Source: Geobacteraceae bacterium (GTDB lineage: Bacteria; Desulfobacterota; Desulfuromonadia; Geobacterales; Pseudopelobacteraceae). From it: DNA of 37,458 nucleotides. Where the stretch lies: assembly GCA_013336525.1 (NCBI GenBank), contig JAAXTM010000008.1:1-37458 (forward strand), read 5' to 3'. Shown in pieces: positions 23,310 to 31,322 of this stretch (position 1 is the stretch's first letter; every line of letters starts with the position of its first letter). The translations under genes and the position numbers were made by a program. The notes beneath the pieces are model-generated. The model saw only the letters and a program-made list of their open reading frames with translations. It had not been told where the DNA came from and made no database searches.

Positions 23310-23978
23310 TCAGTTGCCATTGGCAGGAGCCGTGTTGCACATCAACACCTGGCCACCATATTCAGCATTCTGCCGGACAAGTTTTTCAGCCAGATCGGCA
23401 TCTTTTTTACGAAAGGCATCGATAATCTTTTCATGCTCCTGTACTGAAACCTCCATCCGCCCCGGGAGACTCAGTGATGTAAAACGGAGACGTTGGAATT
23501 TTGTCACCAAGCCGGCAATCAGCTCATGCAACTTTTCATTGTCAGCGGCCTTGATGAAAAGCTCATGAAAGTCACTGTGAATTTTGAAGAAATGCTTGAT
23601 ATCACCAGCTCTGGCAAGCTCTGCCAGTTTGTTGTTGATACTCTGAAGGCGCCCCAGATCTTTTTCGCTCAATTTTTCACATGCCCTTCTGGCTGCATAC
23701 CCCTCCATTATGCTTTTGATGGCGTAGAATTCCTCGATGTCCTTGGGGCTGAATTCGCTGACAATAACACCGCGCCTGGGGATAACAGTAAGATAACCTT
23801 CTGACTCCAGTTGCCTGAAAGCTTCACGGATGGGCGTGCGGCTGATTCCGTAGCGTTCGGCCAGCTCAGGTTCTGAGATGTGGCTACCAGCCTTGAGTTC
23901 TCCGGAAACAATCGCATCGCGGATGTTTTCCAATATTTTTTCACGCAGAGTAAGGTGCTTTTCCAGTGGCTTTTTCAT
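23310..23978 (-). CDS. GntR-family transcriptional regulator, FCD (FadR) subfamily
   Basis: 222 residues. A winged helix-turn-helix at about residues 8-75 has the GntR pattern: [21 protein letters not shown], then [19 protein letters not shown] and RRGVIV. The C-terminal FCD helical domain (80-215) binds a small acidic ligand in relatives, often with a metal held by Asp/His residues; HSDFHELFI and EHEKIIDAF fit. The open frame reaches 24014, but that ATG lies inside the -10 box, so the ATG at 23978 is chosen. A near-perfect palindrome overlaps the promoter and suggests autoregulation. The ligand is unknown; neighbours (ispD and a divergent channel gene) do not identify it. Confidence 0.9.
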   Translation of the reverse strand: MKKPLEKHLTLREKILENIRDAIVSGELKAGSHISEPELAERYGISRTPIREAFRQLESEGYLTVIPRRGVIVSEFSPKDIEEFYAIKSIMEGYAARRACEKLSEKDLGRLQSINNKLAELARAGDIKHFFKIHSDFHELFIKAADNEKLHELIAGLVTKFQRLRFTSLSLPGRMEVSVQEHEKIIDAFRKKDADLAEKLVRQNAEYGGQVLMCNTAPANGN

Positions 23979-24012
23979 GGTGGGGTATAGCTCCCGAGAG
24001 AAATTTTGCAAC

Positions 24013-24040
24013 ATTGTATACAGTATGCAATATTTGTCAA
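24013..24040 (-). promoter_or_regulatory. GntR gene promoter with overlapping palindromic operator
   Basis: On the minus strand TTGACA (24040-24035) and TACAAT (24018-24013) are 16 bases apart, a strong sigma-70 promoter. The 19-base palindrome ATTGTATACAGTATGCAAT (24013-24031) has 9-base arms with one mismatch around a central A, and covers the spacer and -10 box. Similar GTATAC-centred sites are bound by FCD-type GntR regulators, so this is a likely autoregulatory operator. Confidence 0.75.
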
Positions 24041-24164
24041 TTATAACACACTGGTTTATGTGGTTTAAGGGCGAAAAAACAGCGATTCAAAGCTGAAAAA
24101 AATAAAACCAGTCAAAAGAAAGTAACTTGTTTTTTGGGGCCCTTACAGGTAATCTGCTGCAACT

Positions 24165-25214
24165 ATGGATCCGGTACGACACCTTAAAATCTCGTTTTTT
24201 GTCCTTCTGATGCTTATATCAGGGGGGACGCTCGGCTATATGTCCATCGAAGGGTGGCGTATGCTTGATGCTGTCTATATGACAGTTATTACTCTGGGGA
24301 CGGTTGGTTTCAAGGAAGTCCATGATCTTTCTGACGGCGGCAAACTGTTCACAATGGGATTGATTGTTGTCGGTGTCAGCGTGCTGGGCTATATCGTCGG
24401 TAGTTTGGCCCAGATTATGTTCGAGGGGCAGATCCAGCGGATCATGGGGAGGAAAAAGGTGGAAAAACAGATAGAAGCGCTTTCAGGCCACTACATTATT
24501 TGCGGTTTTGGCCGTATAGGTTCGTTGATTTGCAAAGAGTTCAAGGCAAACGGACTCAAGTTTGTCATTATTGAAAAAAGCGTAGATGCAGCAGAACGGC
24601 TCCAGGAAGAGGGCTATTTATATATGAAGGGTGATGCCACCCTTGATGAAACACTGCTTAAGGCCGGAATCAACAGAGCCAAGGGACTCATTTCGGTTGT
24701 TACCTCTGATACCGAAAACGTCTATATTACCCTGACGGCACGAGGCCTCAACCCGGATCTTTACATTATGTCCCGCTCCGGTGAGGAAGGCTCAGACATC
24801 AAGCTCAAGCGTGCCGGTGCCAACAAGGTCGTATCGCCGTACACCATTGGTGGTAACCGCATGGCGCAGTCTATATTGCGTCCTAATGTGGTAGATTTTA
24901 TTGAAATTGCCACCGGGCATGAGCATCTGGAACTTCAGATGGAAGAGATAGCCATCCCGGCGCACTCTGCGTTTGTTGGAGAAACACTGGTCAGTTCCGG
25001 ATTCCGCAAGGAAATAGGTGTTATTATTGTCGGTATAAAAAAGAGCCACGGAAAGATGGTCTTTAATCCACATTCCCAAACCAAGATTGATGAGCATGAT
25101 ACGTTAATTGTACTCGGAGATCCGGCGTCCATCCACAAGCTTGAGGATCTGGTCGCCCGCACAGCAACTGATGAAGTCATTAAAAAACACAGGAAGGAGC
25201 ATCATGCAATATAA
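24165..25214 (+). CDS. Two-TM potassium-channel-like protein with RCK (TrkA-N/TrkA-C) domain
   Basis: 349 residues. TM1 (residues 9-28), a pore loop, and TM2 (60-85) form an MthK-like pore. The filter reads TLGTVGFKEV (residues 43-52): TVG is kept, but Tyr is Phe and the second Gly is Lys. A cytoplasmic RCK domain follows, with the nucleotide-binding GFGRIGS (114-120) and a C-terminal TrkA-C domain (about 255-340). The protein probably controls K+ or another cation flux in response to a ligand on the RCK ring. The altered filter makes ion selectivity uncertain. The ribosome binding site is weak. Its last codons overlap the start of the next gene by 11 bases, so they are cotranscribed. Confidence 0.88.
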   Translation: MDPVRHLKISFFVLLMLISGGTLGYMSIEGWRMLDAVYMTVITLGTVGFKEVHDLSDGGKLFTMGLIVVGVSVLGYIVGSLAQIMFEGQIQRIMGRKKVEKQIEALSGHYIICGFGRIGSLICKEFKANGLKFVIIEKSVDAAERLQEEGYLYMKGDATLDETLLKAGINRAKGLISVVTSDTENVYITLTARGLNPDLYIMSRSGEEGSDIKLKRAGANKVVSPYTIGGNRMAQSILRPNVVDFIEIATGHEHLELQMEEIAIPAHSAFVGETLVSSGFRKEIGVIIVGIKKSHGKMVFNPHSQTKIDEHDTLIVLGDPASIHKLEDLVARTATDEVIKKHRKEHHAI

Positions 25215-25977
25215 GGTTCATGCCCATGTCCCATACGGTCGTTTGGCCGAGCATCTGGAGTACGCTATTGCTAACCTTATCAACCCGGAGGTTTTTTTGT
25301 CCGCCGAGGCGCTCGATAATATGGTCTGGGAAGAGTTGCATTCACTGGCAGGTGCGCTGCATGCTGCCGGCCTGAAGACGACCATTCACGCTCCCTTTAT
25401 TGACCTCAATCCGGGAGCAGTAGATCCAAGTGTCCGTGCTGCAAGTCGCCATCGAATTGAACAGGTCATGAAGGCAGCTGAACAGCTAAAGCCCCAGGTC
25501 ATTGTAGTTCACCCAGGCTATTCTGACCTTCATTATGGCGACAATCGTTTGGTGTGGCTGAAAAACAGCATCGATTTCTGGCAGGAATTCGTTCCACGGG
25601 CTCGTGAATTAGGAACAATACTGGCGGTTGAGAATATCTTTGAGAAGGAACCGTCCACGATCAAGGCTCTGCTTGATGCCATTGATGACCCCTGTTTCCG
25701 GCACTGTTTTGATATTGGACACTGGAATATGTTCAAAACGGTAACTCTTGAGGAGTGGTTCAGCGAACTGGGTGGGTACGTAGTCGAGAGCCATATTCAT
25801 GACAATCATGGCCAGTGTGATGAACACCTGCCGGTTGGTGAGGGTGCTATTGATTTCAAACAGTTCTTTCCGCTGCTGACGCAGTACGCTCCCGCCGCTG
25901 TCTGGACGATCGAAGCGCACAACACCGAACATCTTCAGCGGGCGCTAAAAAATATTCAAATTTATCTTCCAAAATAA
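25204..25977 (+). CDS. Sugar phosphate isomerase/epimerase-like TIM-barrel protein
   Basis: 257 residues of the xylose isomerase-like/AP endonuclease 2 superfamily. Metal-binding features: TIHAPFIDLNPG with His, VIVVHPGYSD, LAVENIFEKEP (Glu), CFDIGHWNM (Asp, His), ESHIHDNHG (His, Asp) and WTIEAHN (Glu). These fit the usual two-metal active site. The open frame begins at 25108 inside the channel gene; the ATG at 25204 has AAGGAG 4-5 bases upstream and starts the barrel properly. The gene overlaps the channel gene and is followed within 10 bases by galE. Substrate is unknown; possible roles include inositol or sugar metabolism, or an endonuclease IV relative (less likely). Confidence 0.82.
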   Translation: MQYKVHAHVPYGRLAEHLEYAIANLINPEVFLSAEALDNMVWEELHSLAGALHAAGLKTTIHAPFIDLNPGAVDPSVRAASRHRIEQVMKAAEQLKPQVIVVHPGYSDLHYGDNRLVWLKNSIDFWQEFVPRARELGTILAVENIFEKEPSTIKALLDAIDDPCFRHCFDIGHWNMFKTVTLEEWFSELGGYVVESHIHDNHGQCDEHLPVGEGAIDFKQFFPLLTQYAPAAVWTIEAHNTEHLQRALKNIQIYLPK

Positions 25978-25987
25978 GGATATTGAT

Positions 25988-26974
25988 ATGTCAGAAACAA
26001 TATTAGTCTGTGGCGGTTGCGGTTACATCGGAAGTCATGTTGTTCGGCAACTTTCAGAATCCAGCCGTAACGTTGTTGTCTATGACAACCTTTCAACCGG
26101 GTTTCGTGATGCTCTTACGTTGGGTGAAAAATTGGTAGAGGGTGATCTGGCAGACCGAGAATGGTTGGACGGACTGTTTCAGCAGCACCGTTTTGCGACA
26201 GTCCTCCATTTTGCCGCAGCTATCATCGCCCCTGAATCGGTCTCAATGCCTCTTAAATACTATGGCAATAATACCCGCAATACGTTGGGACTCCTGGAAA
26301 TGTGTGTGAAATACGGTGTCAAGCGCTTCATTTTTTCCAGTACTGCAGCTGTTTACGGCATTCCCGAAAGTGGGTTGGCTTCTGAGGAGTGTGCTACGGT
26401 GCCGATCAACCCATACGGCACTTCCAAGCTGATGAGTGAGATGATGCTGCGTGATGTCTCTGCGGCGCATGGCATGAAGTATGTTGCTCTGCGCTACTTC
26501 AATGTGGCCGGTGCTGACCCACAGGCCCGCATGGGCCAGCGCACTCCTGAAGCGACTCATTTAATCAAGGTTGCCTGCCAGGCGGCTCTCGGAATGAGGG
26601 AGAGCGTCAGTGTGTACGGGGCTGACTATCCAACTCCCGACGGTACCGGTGTTCGCGATTATATCCACATCGAAGATCTTGCTTCCGCCCATCTGCGCGC
26701 TTTGGAATATCTTGAAAAAGGTGGCGAATCTACCACTATGAATGTCGGATATGGCACTGGCAGCAGCGTGCGTGAGGTGCTGGAGGTCGTGGAAAAAGTG
26801 AGTGGAGTCTCTTTGGAAATTATCGAAGCGGAGCGGCGACCGGGAGATCCTGCGTCGCTGGTTGCCAGAGCTGATAAAATCAGATCGCTGACCGGATGGC
26901 AGCCACGCTTTAACAATCTCGAAACAATTGTGGCTGATGCCTGGCGCTGGGAAAACAAGCTTGCTGGAAGATAG
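25988..26974 (+). CDS. galE: UDP-glucose 4-epimerase
   Basis: 328 residues of the extended short-chain dehydrogenase family. GGCGYIGSH (residues 9-17) binds NAD, FSSTAAVYG provides the catalytic Ser/Thr region, and YGTSK holds Tyr143 and Lys147. YFNVAGADP and DGTGVRDYIH are typical of GalE. The enzyme interconverts UDP-glucose and UDP-galactose, for lipopolysaccharide and exopolysaccharide. AAGGA lies 8 bases before the ATG. It is the third gene in the channel/isomerase/galE group. Specificity for UDP-GlcNAc or UDP-GalNAc cannot be excluded. Confidence 0.92.
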   Translation: MSETILVCGGCGYIGSHVVRQLSESSRNVVVYDNLSTGFRDALTLGEKLVEGDLADREWLDGLFQQHRFATVLHFAAAIIAPESVSMPLKYYGNNTRNTLGLLEMCVKYGVKRFIFSSTAAVYGIPESGLASEECATVPINPYGTSKLMSEMMLRDVSAAHGMKYVALRYFNVAGADPQARMGQRTPEATHLIKVACQAALGMRESVSVYGADYPTPDGTGVRDYIHIEDLASAHLRALEYLEKGGESTTMNVGYGTGSSVREVLEVVEKVSGVSLEIIEAERRPGDPASLVARADKIRSLTGWQPRFNNLETIVADAWRWENKLAGR

Positions 26975-27126
26975 TTGTCTTTTTGCTTATAATTAGATCC
27001 CGGTAACTCTGCAAGTAACAGCACGATTGCTTAAAGCCTGATTTTAACTTGTTTTTTTTGTTTTCTATGCTACAACAGACGCAACTTAGCGCCTCTGGAT
27101 ATCTTGACATCCACGTATAGGATCAC

Positions 27127-27849
27127 ATGGACTTTACCTCTCTTTACAGCACCCGGATTCAGACCACCTTCGATGATGATCAGGCCGATATCCTCAAGAC
27201 TTTTCTTGCTAAACATACTACCAAAGATGGTTCAAAAGTAATTCTCATTAACTATTACAATGGTTTACCTGTTTCTTATCCTGCTACTATACTTGGCGTT
27301 GAACGTGGAAATCTCGATCTTGACGTACATCCGCAGCAAGCAATTGCAATGGCCAGCGACCATTATACGCTGATTCGCAGCCCCCTTTTCACTCATCCCA
27401 TCGTTGCCCATGTCCAGTATATCAATGTGGATAAACACGTAGCGTCACTCTTTAAACTCTGCTTTGTAGAGGTACTGGCTGAAAAGCGAGAGGCGGTGCG
27501 ATTGAATCTGGAACCACCGGTGCATGCGACGATTCAGTGTGTGGATCAAAATATTGCCGGCTCTCTGGTGGATATTTCGACTCAGGGGATCGCGGTAACG
27601 ATGGATGATTATGTCCTGCTGGAGGTTGGTGCAGAGATGTCTATAAAATTTATGCTGCCGGACTCAGTCCTGTTGAAGAAAATTCTGCTCAAGGTGCCGG
27701 CAACGCTCATAGCTATTTCCGGAGACGCTTCGCCATACCGGTATAGATTCAGTATCACGCCAGATAAACATCAGGAACAGATGCTATCCCGCTATATCTT
27801 TCAACGCCAGGTAGAAATTATTCGGGGTCTGAAGGGGGCAGTCGATTAA
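27127..27849 (+). CDS. PilZ-domain protein (predicted c-di-GMP receptor)
   Basis: 240 residues. The C-terminal PilZ domain has the c-di-GMP motifs R121EAVR125 (RxxxR) and D149ISTQG154 (DxSxxG) with the usual spacing, so ligand binding looks intact. The N-terminal ~110 residues form a beta-rich domain of the YcgR-N/PilZN type, not linked to a known enzyme. There is no membrane segment. Such proteins control motility, pili or exopolysaccharide in response to c-di-GMP. The gene is monocistronic or the end of the preceding group (152-base gap); the next gene is convergent. AGGA is 5 bases before the ATG. Confidence 0.88.
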   Translation: MDFTSLYSTRIQTTFDDDQADILKTFLAKHTTKDGSKVILINYYNGLPVSYPATILGVERGNLDLDVHPQQAIAMASDHYTLIRSPLFTHPIVAHVQYINVDKHVASLFKLCFVEVLAEKREAVRLNLEPPVHATIQCVDQNIAGSLVDISTQGIAVTMDDYVLLEVGAEMSIKFMLPDSVLLKKILLKVPATLIAISGDASPYRYRFSITPDKHQEQMLSRYIFQRQVEIIRGLKGAVD

Positions 27850-27868
27850 TTGTAGTGTCGCCTCATTT

Positions 27869-28681
27869 TTACTGGGTGATTGCGCATCTGGCCAGCCGAA
27901 GTTCCCGGTAAACAGGGACCGGCACAGGTTTACCATTCTTGAGCTTGAGCGCACTTAAATGCAGATGTGTCGGTGAGCGCCTTTTTGCAGCGTTGTAGCC
28001 GCTTCGCCCGACAGTGGACAGTAGATCTCCCGGTTTGACAATACTCCCCAATTCGACAAACAATTTATCGTTATGGGCGTAATAAACCAACAGGTTGTTG
28101 GCCGGATCATAGACCCATATATACTTCCCGCCCCGCAGTTTACTGCCATTTTGCCACACTTTTTCCAGAGCCAATACAATACCGCCGGTCATGGAGAGTA
28201 CACCAACCTCAGTGCCGCTAAGGTCATCACGGCTGTCCTGATTATGATCTCGAATAAAGATGTCATAGGCCGGATGTCCGCCGTGTCGGTTGCCACTGAA
28301 GTAATCGTAGCCGTTAGTGATGAAACCGTGATTTCTCACTTTTTCGATGGCCCAGGAACCGTAGCCTGCAACCGGAAAAAACCACTGTGCTGCTGGATAA
28401 TCCCTGCCGCCACGTTGGTAGTATTCTGCACGCAGTCCAGCCAATTTAATGGAAAGTTCAGGGCGTGCAGCAGACTTACTGATTAGGCCGTCACGAATTA
28501 AATTGTTAAATTCATTGAACTCTGAACAGAGTTGGTTTGTTTGTGTTGTTCGGGATAACGCTGCTGTTTTTGCAACTGTTGGCAATTCGTTCAGATCTGT
28601 TGCGGTGGCAGCGGGTAAAATTGATGGGGATAGGCAAAAACAGAGCAATACGCATATGGCCAGTACTTTTTCTGGATTCAT
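27869..28681 (-). CDS. M23-family (LytM-type) peptidase, exported
   Basis: 270 residues with a signal peptide (VLAICVLLCFCLSPSILPA). The catalytic domain (about residues 98-250) keeps the zinc ligands: HPAYD (His136, Asp140) and HLH (His239, His241), with His203 in YYAHND. Next to the metal site is an Asp/Asn-rich turn, RDHNQDSRDD, that resembles a calcium loop. M23 enzymes cut peptidoglycan peptide bridges. The ATG overlaps the stop codon of cbiD by 4 bases (ATGA), so it is translated with the cobalamin genes although its role is in the cell wall. It ends 19 bases from the convergent PilZ gene. Confidence 0.9.
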   Translation of the reverse strand: MNPEKVLAICVLLCFCLSPSILPAATATDLNELPTVAKTAALSRTTQTNQLCSEFNEFNNLIRDGLISKSAARPELSIKLAGLRAEYYQRGGRDYPAAQWFFPVAGYGSWAIEKVRNHGFITNGYDYFSGNRHGGHPAYDIFIRDHNQDSRDDLSGTEVGVLSMTGGIVLALEKVWQNGSKLRGGKYIWVYDPANNLLVYYAHNDKLFVELGSIVKPGDLLSTVGRSGYNAAKRRSPTHLHLSALKLKNGKPVPVPVYRELRLARCAITQ

Positions 28682-29781
28682 ACGACAACGTTACCGTTGT
28701 AGCCGCATAGCAGTGGTTGCGCCTGAATGCCGGGTGCATGCACGGTAGCGGCCTGACTGGCGCGAACTGCCACGAGTTCCATAAGTACACTATCAAAACC
28801 GGTTGCAACCGCTATTTCACGGGCGGTATTGGCACTCGAAATAATTGCCAGATGTTCTGGTGAGACCTGCGCTGCTTCCGCCCACCCTCTCAGTACTGAA
28901 AGGTCAAGTTCGGAAGCTGCTGCGTGGGTGTTTTCATAACCACAGGCAATTTTGAGCAGCTTGGCAAACTGGCAGGCTATGATCGGCTCGATGAAGCCAT
29001 GTGCGGCACAAGCCCGCAGAGCATAAGCCACATGATCTCCCATCATGATATAGGACTCTTCAGGCAGGGAAGGGGCAAGGGGCAAGTTGGAATAGTCCGC
29101 CCTTGACCCTTCCTTGACCCTAAAAAACTCCTGTGCGGCCATCTCGCTGCTCCTGCCGGTGGAAAGCACCACCGTCGGGCAGCCACAGGCCTTGGCAACA
29201 TCAAGGGAGGCCTCTATAGTATCAGTCCAGGCCTTGGCCGATATGGGGCGCACAATGCCTGTAGTTCCAAGGATTGAAAGCCCTCCGATGATTCCAAGGC
29301 GGGCGTTGAGGGTCTTTTTGGCGCGCTCTTCACCGTCGGGGATAGAGATGATGATTTTGAATGTTGAATGTTGAATGTTGAATTCGGACAGAACCGTACC
29401 GACGGACTGTTGGATCATTTGTCGCGGCACCGGATTGATGGCCCACTCGCCAGGTGGAATTGCCAGGCCAGGCTTGGTAGCCTTACCGATACCTATTCCG
29501 CCTTCAATAACCAACCTTGCTCCTTGCCGCTCTACCGTTGCCCACACCTCTGCTCCGTTGGTCACATCCGGGTCGTCCCCGGCGTCCTTAACCACAAAAC
29601 AGCTTGCGCTGCTCTCTGAAAACGTTTGGCCATGCACTTGGAAGGTAACACAGACTCCGGCCGGGAGATCAATACTAACCTCAGAAACAGAGGCCTGAGT
29701 CAGCAGCATTTGTGCCGCACCCTTGGCCGCCGCCGCCGCGCAGGCCCCGGTCGTGTAGCCCGATCTCAGCTCATTTTTCAC
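28678..29781 (-). CDS. cbiD: Cobalt-precorrin-5B (C1)-methyltransferase
   Basis: 367 residues. CbiD methylates C1 in the anaerobic corrin pathway. LRSGYTTGACAAAAAKGA (residues 5-22) and LGIIGGLSILGTTGIVRP are family signatures. Two segments look inserted and are encoded by tandem repeats: residues 132-143 (FNIQHSTFK) and about 222-239 (VKEGSRADYSNLPLAPS). They lie in places that are normally short loops, so the enzyme may still fold. The gene overlaps cbiC by 4 bases upstream and the M23 peptidase gene by 4 bases downstream. Use of cbiD with cbiX points to the oxygen-independent cobalt-first route. Confidence 0.92.
   Translation of the reverse strand: MKNELRSGYTTGACAAAAAKGAAQMLLTQASVSEVSIDLPAGVCVTFQVHGQTFSESSASCFVVKDAGDDPDVTNGAEVWATVERQGARLVIEGGIGIGKATKPGLAIPPGEWAINPVPRQMIQQSVGTVLSEFNIQHSTFKIIISIPDGEERAKKTLNARLGIIGGLSILGTTGIVRPISAKAWTDTIEASLDVAKACGCPTVVLSTGRSSEMAAQEFFRVKEGSRADYSNLPLAPSLPEESYIMMGDHVAYALRACAAHGFIEPIIACQFAKLLKIACGYENTHAAASELDLSVLRGWAEAAQVSPEHLAIISSANTAREIAVATGFDSVLMELVAVRASQAATVHAPGIQAQPLLCGYNGNVVV
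29065..29121 (-). repeat. Tandem low-complexity repeats inside cbiD (site 1)
   Basis: In the sense of cbiD, AGGGTCAAGG occurs twice in a row with one base between, and CTTGCCC is repeated a little downstream. The block encodes an extra loop near residues 222-239. The sequence is unlike the surrounding coding text. Confidence 0.65.
29357..29383 (+). repeat. TTGAATG tandem repeat inside cbiD (site 2)
   Basis: The 7-base unit TTGAATG is present three times, followed by a partial fourth (TTGAAT), 27 bases in all. Three full units add 21 bases, so the cbiD frame is kept. It encodes NIQHSTF in a loop between two conserved blocks. Confidence 0.85.
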
Positions 29782-30425
29782 TGCTGTGAAGCGGCCAGGA
29801 TGGCCAGCGCATTCACTACTGCGGCCGCCACATTAGAGCCGCCCTTGCGCCCGATATTGGTTATAAAAGGTATGTCATGCCCACCGGAAGCCAGGGCATT
29901 TTTACTTTCCTCTGCTCCCACGAAGCCGACCGGAAGGCCAATAATAAGATCAGGTTTGGTTGCACCGGTTTCAATAAGCCGGAGCAGCTCAAACAGTGCA
30001 GTTGGTGCGTTGCCGATAACAAAGATACGGTTGTCCGGGTTAGCAACAGCCTTGCGCATGGCGGCGATGGAGCGGGTGACGCCTTCGGTTTTCGCCTGGC
30101 TGGCTACGTCTGGATCGGCGACATGACAGGACACCGGGCAACCGAAAGGGATCAGACGGGGTTTGCTGATTCCTGAAAGAGCCATATTGGTGTCGGTTAC
30201 TATTCCTGCACCACTCTTGATGGCGGTGATCGCCATTTCAATTACATCATCAGAAAGAACCATTGACCGGGCATATTCGAAGTCGGCACTGGTATGGATA
30301 GCGCGGCGCACAATCTGCCATTCATCGCCAGGCCAGCCATGATCGCCCGCCTCGGTGTCGATAATGCGGAATGATTCCTCTTCAATCTTTTCAGGTTTCA
30401 TGTTCAATGAGTCCATCAGTTCCAT
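29778..30425 (-). CDS. cbiC: Precorrin-8X/cobalt-precorrin-8 methylmutase
   Basis: 215 residues. CbiC/CobH moves a methyl group from C11 to C12 in corrin synthesis. The catalytic His is His44 in RAIHTSADFE. TDTNMALSGI, PTALFELLRLIE and GLPVGFVGAEESK match the family. The start is uncertain: the ATG at 30425 overlaps the end of cbiX by 10 bases, while Met4 (30416) forms a TGATG stop-start overlap with cbiX. Both give a normal protein. It lies between cbiX and cbiD, with 4-base overlap to the latter. Confidence 0.94.
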   Translation of the reverse strand: MELMDSLNMKPEKIEEESFRIIDTEAGDHGWPGDEWQIVRRAIHTSADFEYARSMVLSDDVIEMAITAIKSGAGIVTDTNMALSGISKPRLIPFGCPVSCHVADPDVASQAKTEGVTRSIAAMRKAVANPDNRIFVIGNAPTALFELLRLIETGATKPDLIIGLPVGFVGAEESKNALASGGHDIPFITNIGRKGGSNVAAAVVNALAILAASQQ

Positions 30426-30799
30426 CCCAGTCTTTTAATTGATTCGCCAATACGTTCGGCCTCTATCTCCGCCAGTTTGCGGTGTACCCCCAGATGCCCA
30501 CCCATCTCCATCACCAGAGAAGGGTGTCTCTTCTTGGCCTCTTCGATCTCTTCCGGTAGGTCATGCTGGACATGAGCACCCATGAAGAGGAAATACGGCA
30601 TCAGAAGGATGCGTTCAGCACCACGGGCAACGCAGGTGTCGATCCCCTGCTGGATGTTCGGCTCATGCAGCTCCCGAAATGAAACTTCGACTATCTCGAA
30701 GCCGGTCATTTCCTGTACCATTGCAGCTACTTCACGGGCGGCATCATTAGCCTCGGCAATGCGGCTGCCGTGGGCCATCATCAAAATTGCGGTTTTCAT
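30416..30799 (-). CDS. cbiX: Sirohydrochlorin cobaltochelatase, short form
   Basis: 127 residues. CbiX inserts Co2+ into sirohydrochlorin, the first step of the anaerobic cobalamin route. This is the single-domain CbiX(S) type, which works as a dimer. His residues are in ILMMAHGSR and GGHLGVH; PYFLFMGAHVQHDLPEEI is the second family block. The frame extends to 30823, but ATG at 30799 has AAAGGA about 8 bases upstream and begins MKTAILMMAHGS as in homologues. First gene of cbiX-cbiC-cbiD-M23. No cobalamin riboswitch could be recognised in the 86-base gap upstream. A nickel chelatase role (CfbA-like) is less likely given its neighbours. Confidence 0.92.
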   Translation of the reverse strand: MKTAILMMAHGSRIAEANDAAREVAAMVQEMTGFEIVEVSFRELHEPNIQQGIDTCVARGAERILLMPYFLFMGAHVQHDLPEEIEEAKKRHPSLVMEMGGHLGVHRKLAEIEAERIGESIKRLGWN

Positions 30800-30885
30800 T
30801 GTTTGATTCCTTTTGTAGATCATAATTCCAAAATCAGGTGGTCTGTCTGAGCAGTATCAGTTACATCAATTACAGCTGCAGCGAG

Positions 30886-31185
30886 CTACTTTTTAAATGT
30901 TTTGATAATATAGTCAGCTAAATGCCTTACTTCGGTATCGGAAATTGTCTTGGCGTCGAAAGAGGGCATCCCACCGCCCCCATTGCGAACTTTTCTGATT
31001 ATCCTGCCGGGTTTTTTAATGCTTTTGAGGGATTTCGAAGGTTTCATGAGATTACCGCCATTAGGGTGGCAGGAACTGCAATTACTCTTGAATATAGCCT
31101 CACTGCCGGTTTCTGCTGCAAAAATTACATTTGAAAAGATGTTGATTGGTATGGCGATAGCTAACACTAAAAGGTTTTTTTTCAT
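30886..31185 (-). CDS. Small periplasmic c-type cytochrome (monoheme)
   Basis: 99 residues. A signal peptide (cleavage near IFAA) precedes a mature protein of about 76 residues. CSSCH (Cys36, Cys39, His40) binds one heme, and Met73 in GGGGMPSF is the probable sixth ligand. SDTEVRHLADYIIKTF is the typical final helix of cytochrome c6/c553-like proteins. It would carry electrons in the periplasm. It lies upstream of cbiX on the same strand with an 86-base gap; whether they share a transcript is not clear. Confidence 0.88.
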   Translation of the reverse strand: MKKNLLVLAIAIPINIFSNVIFAAETGSEAIFKSNCSSCHPNGGNLMKPSKSLKSIKKPGRIIRKVRNGGGGMPSFDAKTISDTEVRHLADYIIKTFKK

Positions 31186-31322
31186 TATGTTTTCCTGATT
31201 GCTTAAACTGGTTGTACAAAGCTGATTTTGAGTTGGTTGGGGATCATGGGGGTATTATAAATGCTTTGGCGTATGAGGCAAGGGGAAAGAAATCGATTTT
31301 ATCGCCGGCAGCCCATAAACTA

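Noticed and set aside
30800..30885. Possible cobalamin riboswitch before cbiX
   Set aside because: The gap is only 86 bases, and no B12-box-like sequence or suitable fold could be recognised.
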